64,000 bases of DNA from CAWCUK01 sp963798775 (GTDB taxonomy: Bacteria > Bacteroidota > Ignavibacteria > Ignavibacteriales > Ignavibacteriaceae), in assembly GCA_963798775.1 (NCBI GenBank), contig CAWCUK010000005.1, positions 1-64,000 of the forward strand. Reading direction: 5' to 3'. This document shows positions 63,245-64,000 of this stretch, in pieces; the stretch's first letter is position 1; every line of letters begins with the position of its first letter. The position numbers and the translations under genes were made by a program. The notes beneath the pieces were generated by a model. That model made no database searches, was not told the origin of the DNA, and saw nothing but the letters and a program-made list of their open reading frames with translations.

Positions 63245-64000
63245 TTATTTAGATGCCGATTTTGTTAAAGATTCTTTACCTACAATTCCTACATCAACCG
63301 GAACTTTGGCAGGAACTTTTTCCCCGTTAAAATATTTGTTAATTTCTTTAATCGTTGTTTCGCCTATTTTTTTCGGATATTGAACAACATCGGCTTTTAA
63401 AGCTGTATTTTTTTTAATCGCGTCTACGGCGGGAGGAGTTGCATCATATCCCACAATAACAACTCCATTTTTCTTATACTGCTGAACCGCGTCTAAAGCT
63501 CCGAGCGCGGAATCATCGTTAATCCCGAATATTCCATTTAAATTAGGATGAGCCTGCAGCACGTCTGTAGCGGCTTGTAAAGAACGGTCTCTTACTCCCT
63601 GCCCGTTTACATCGGCAACAATTTTCATATCGGGATATTTTTTTAAAGCTTCTTGAAAACCTTTAACACGATCAAGAACCGATGTGATTGCCGGTTGGTT
63701 AATTATGGCAATATTACCTTTTCCGTTTAATATTTTCGCGATATATTCTCCGGCCATTTTTCCCCCTTGTACATTATCGGATGCGACATGAGAAACGATT
63801 TTTCCTTCTTCCGCCGCTATATCAGCAGTAAAAATCGGTATATCCGCGCTGTTCGCTTTTTTAATTCCCAACCCAACACCTTTAGAATCGACAGGGCAGA
63901 CAATAATTGCGTCAACTTTTCGTGAAACAAAATCTTCTATTTGATTAATTTGTTTTCCTAAATCAAAATCGGCGGAAGTTATAATTAAATCAAAATTATT
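63245..64000 (-). CDS. ribose-type periplasmic sugar-binding protein, 5' end beyond the window
   Basis: The C-terminal 251 residues of an RbsB-type binding protein; the frame stays open to the right edge, so the start and signal peptide lie outside. The visible part includes VDAIIVCPVDSKGVG (hinge strand), IPIFTADIAAEEGKIVSHV, GKGNIAIINQPAITSVLDRVKGFQEAL (shortened) and GIFGINDDSALGALDAVQQY, all standard for the type I periplasmic-binding fold. An internal TTG at 63871 gives a shorter frame but is not the start. First known gene of the rbsB-rbsA-rbsC-mannosidase operon; cargo not decidable. Confidence 0.93.
   Translation of the reverse strand, partial: NNFDLIITSADFDLGKQINQIEDFVSRKVDAIIVCPVDSKGVGLGIKKANSADIPIFTADIAAEEGKIVSHVASDNVQGGKMAGEYIAKILNGKGNIAIINQPAITSVLDRVKGFQEALKKYPDMKIVADVNGQGVRDRSLQAATDVLQAHPNLNGIFGINDDSALGALDAVQQYKKNGVVIVGYDATPPAVDAIKKNTALKADVVQYPKKIGETTIKEINKYFNGEKVPAKVPVDVGIVGKESLTKSASK

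Overview
The window is a bacterial chromosome segment of low to moderate G+C. It most likely comes from the Ignavibacteria or a close Bacteroidetes/Chlorobi relative. The best evidence is several secreted proteins ending in a type IX secretion (T9SS) sorting domain with the YPNPFNPSTTIKY signature, together with a TonB-dependent receptor, DUF5916-type and other beta-barrel proteins, and a multihaem cytochrome locus. I found no rRNA, tRNA or CRISPR array.

Layout. (1) 1-8.7 kb is an accessory, decaying region: an intact IS1182-type element, then two tandem paralogues of a T9SS-exported BNR/Asp-box repeat protein (one a multiply frameshifted pseudogene, the other with a doubtful start), then a degraded beta-helix T9SS protein. 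(2) 8.9-17.8 kb, minus strand, is housekeeping: dicarboxylate/amino-acid symporter, hemW, an outer-membrane protein, recN, a Nudix hydrolase, a YkvA-type membrane protein and an S9 peptidase. (3) 18.1-26.4 kb: a methyltransferase and rlmD, a small exported protein with a TonB receptor, a kinase-like protein with an altered P-loop, then tdh and kbl for threonine degradation. kbl carries two compensating 1-nt frameshifts.

(4) 26.4-41.3 kb is the most interesting part: two divergent operons around a 685-bp control region. Each encodes a HybA-like four-cluster ferredoxin and a HybB/NrfD-like membrane quinone-interacting subunit. The plus-strand set adds a 13-haem cytochrome c. Each side has its own sensor kinase with a periplasmic domain carrying CXXCH and CX4CH haem-type motifs. 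Four proteins carry GcvH-like (lipoyl-carrier-fold) domains that lack the lipoyl lysine at its usual place; two of these are fused to response-regulator receiver domains. One kinase has a zinc-ribbon-like insert inside its ATPase domain. The minus-strand operon is preceded by a good sigma-54 promoter, and a sigma-54 activator (NtrC type) is encoded in the same cluster. My inference is a haem/redox-sensing regulatory module controlling a pair of membrane quinone-cytochrome electron-transfer complexes.

(5) 41.4-46.9 kb: macro-domain protein, two EamA transporters, enolase and an MscS channel. (6) 46.8-52.6 kb: an exporter operon (LolA-like protein, two FtsX-type permeases, ATPase, outer-membrane barrel) divergent from a TetR regulator, with a palindromic operator between them. 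(7) 52.7-64 kb: a T9SS subtilase, a DUF5916 protein, and a ribose-type sugar ABC transporter operon ending in a secreted GH38 alpha-mannosidase. The binding-protein gene runs off the right edge.

All family names are from reading the translated sequences and remembered family motifs; no database search was run.
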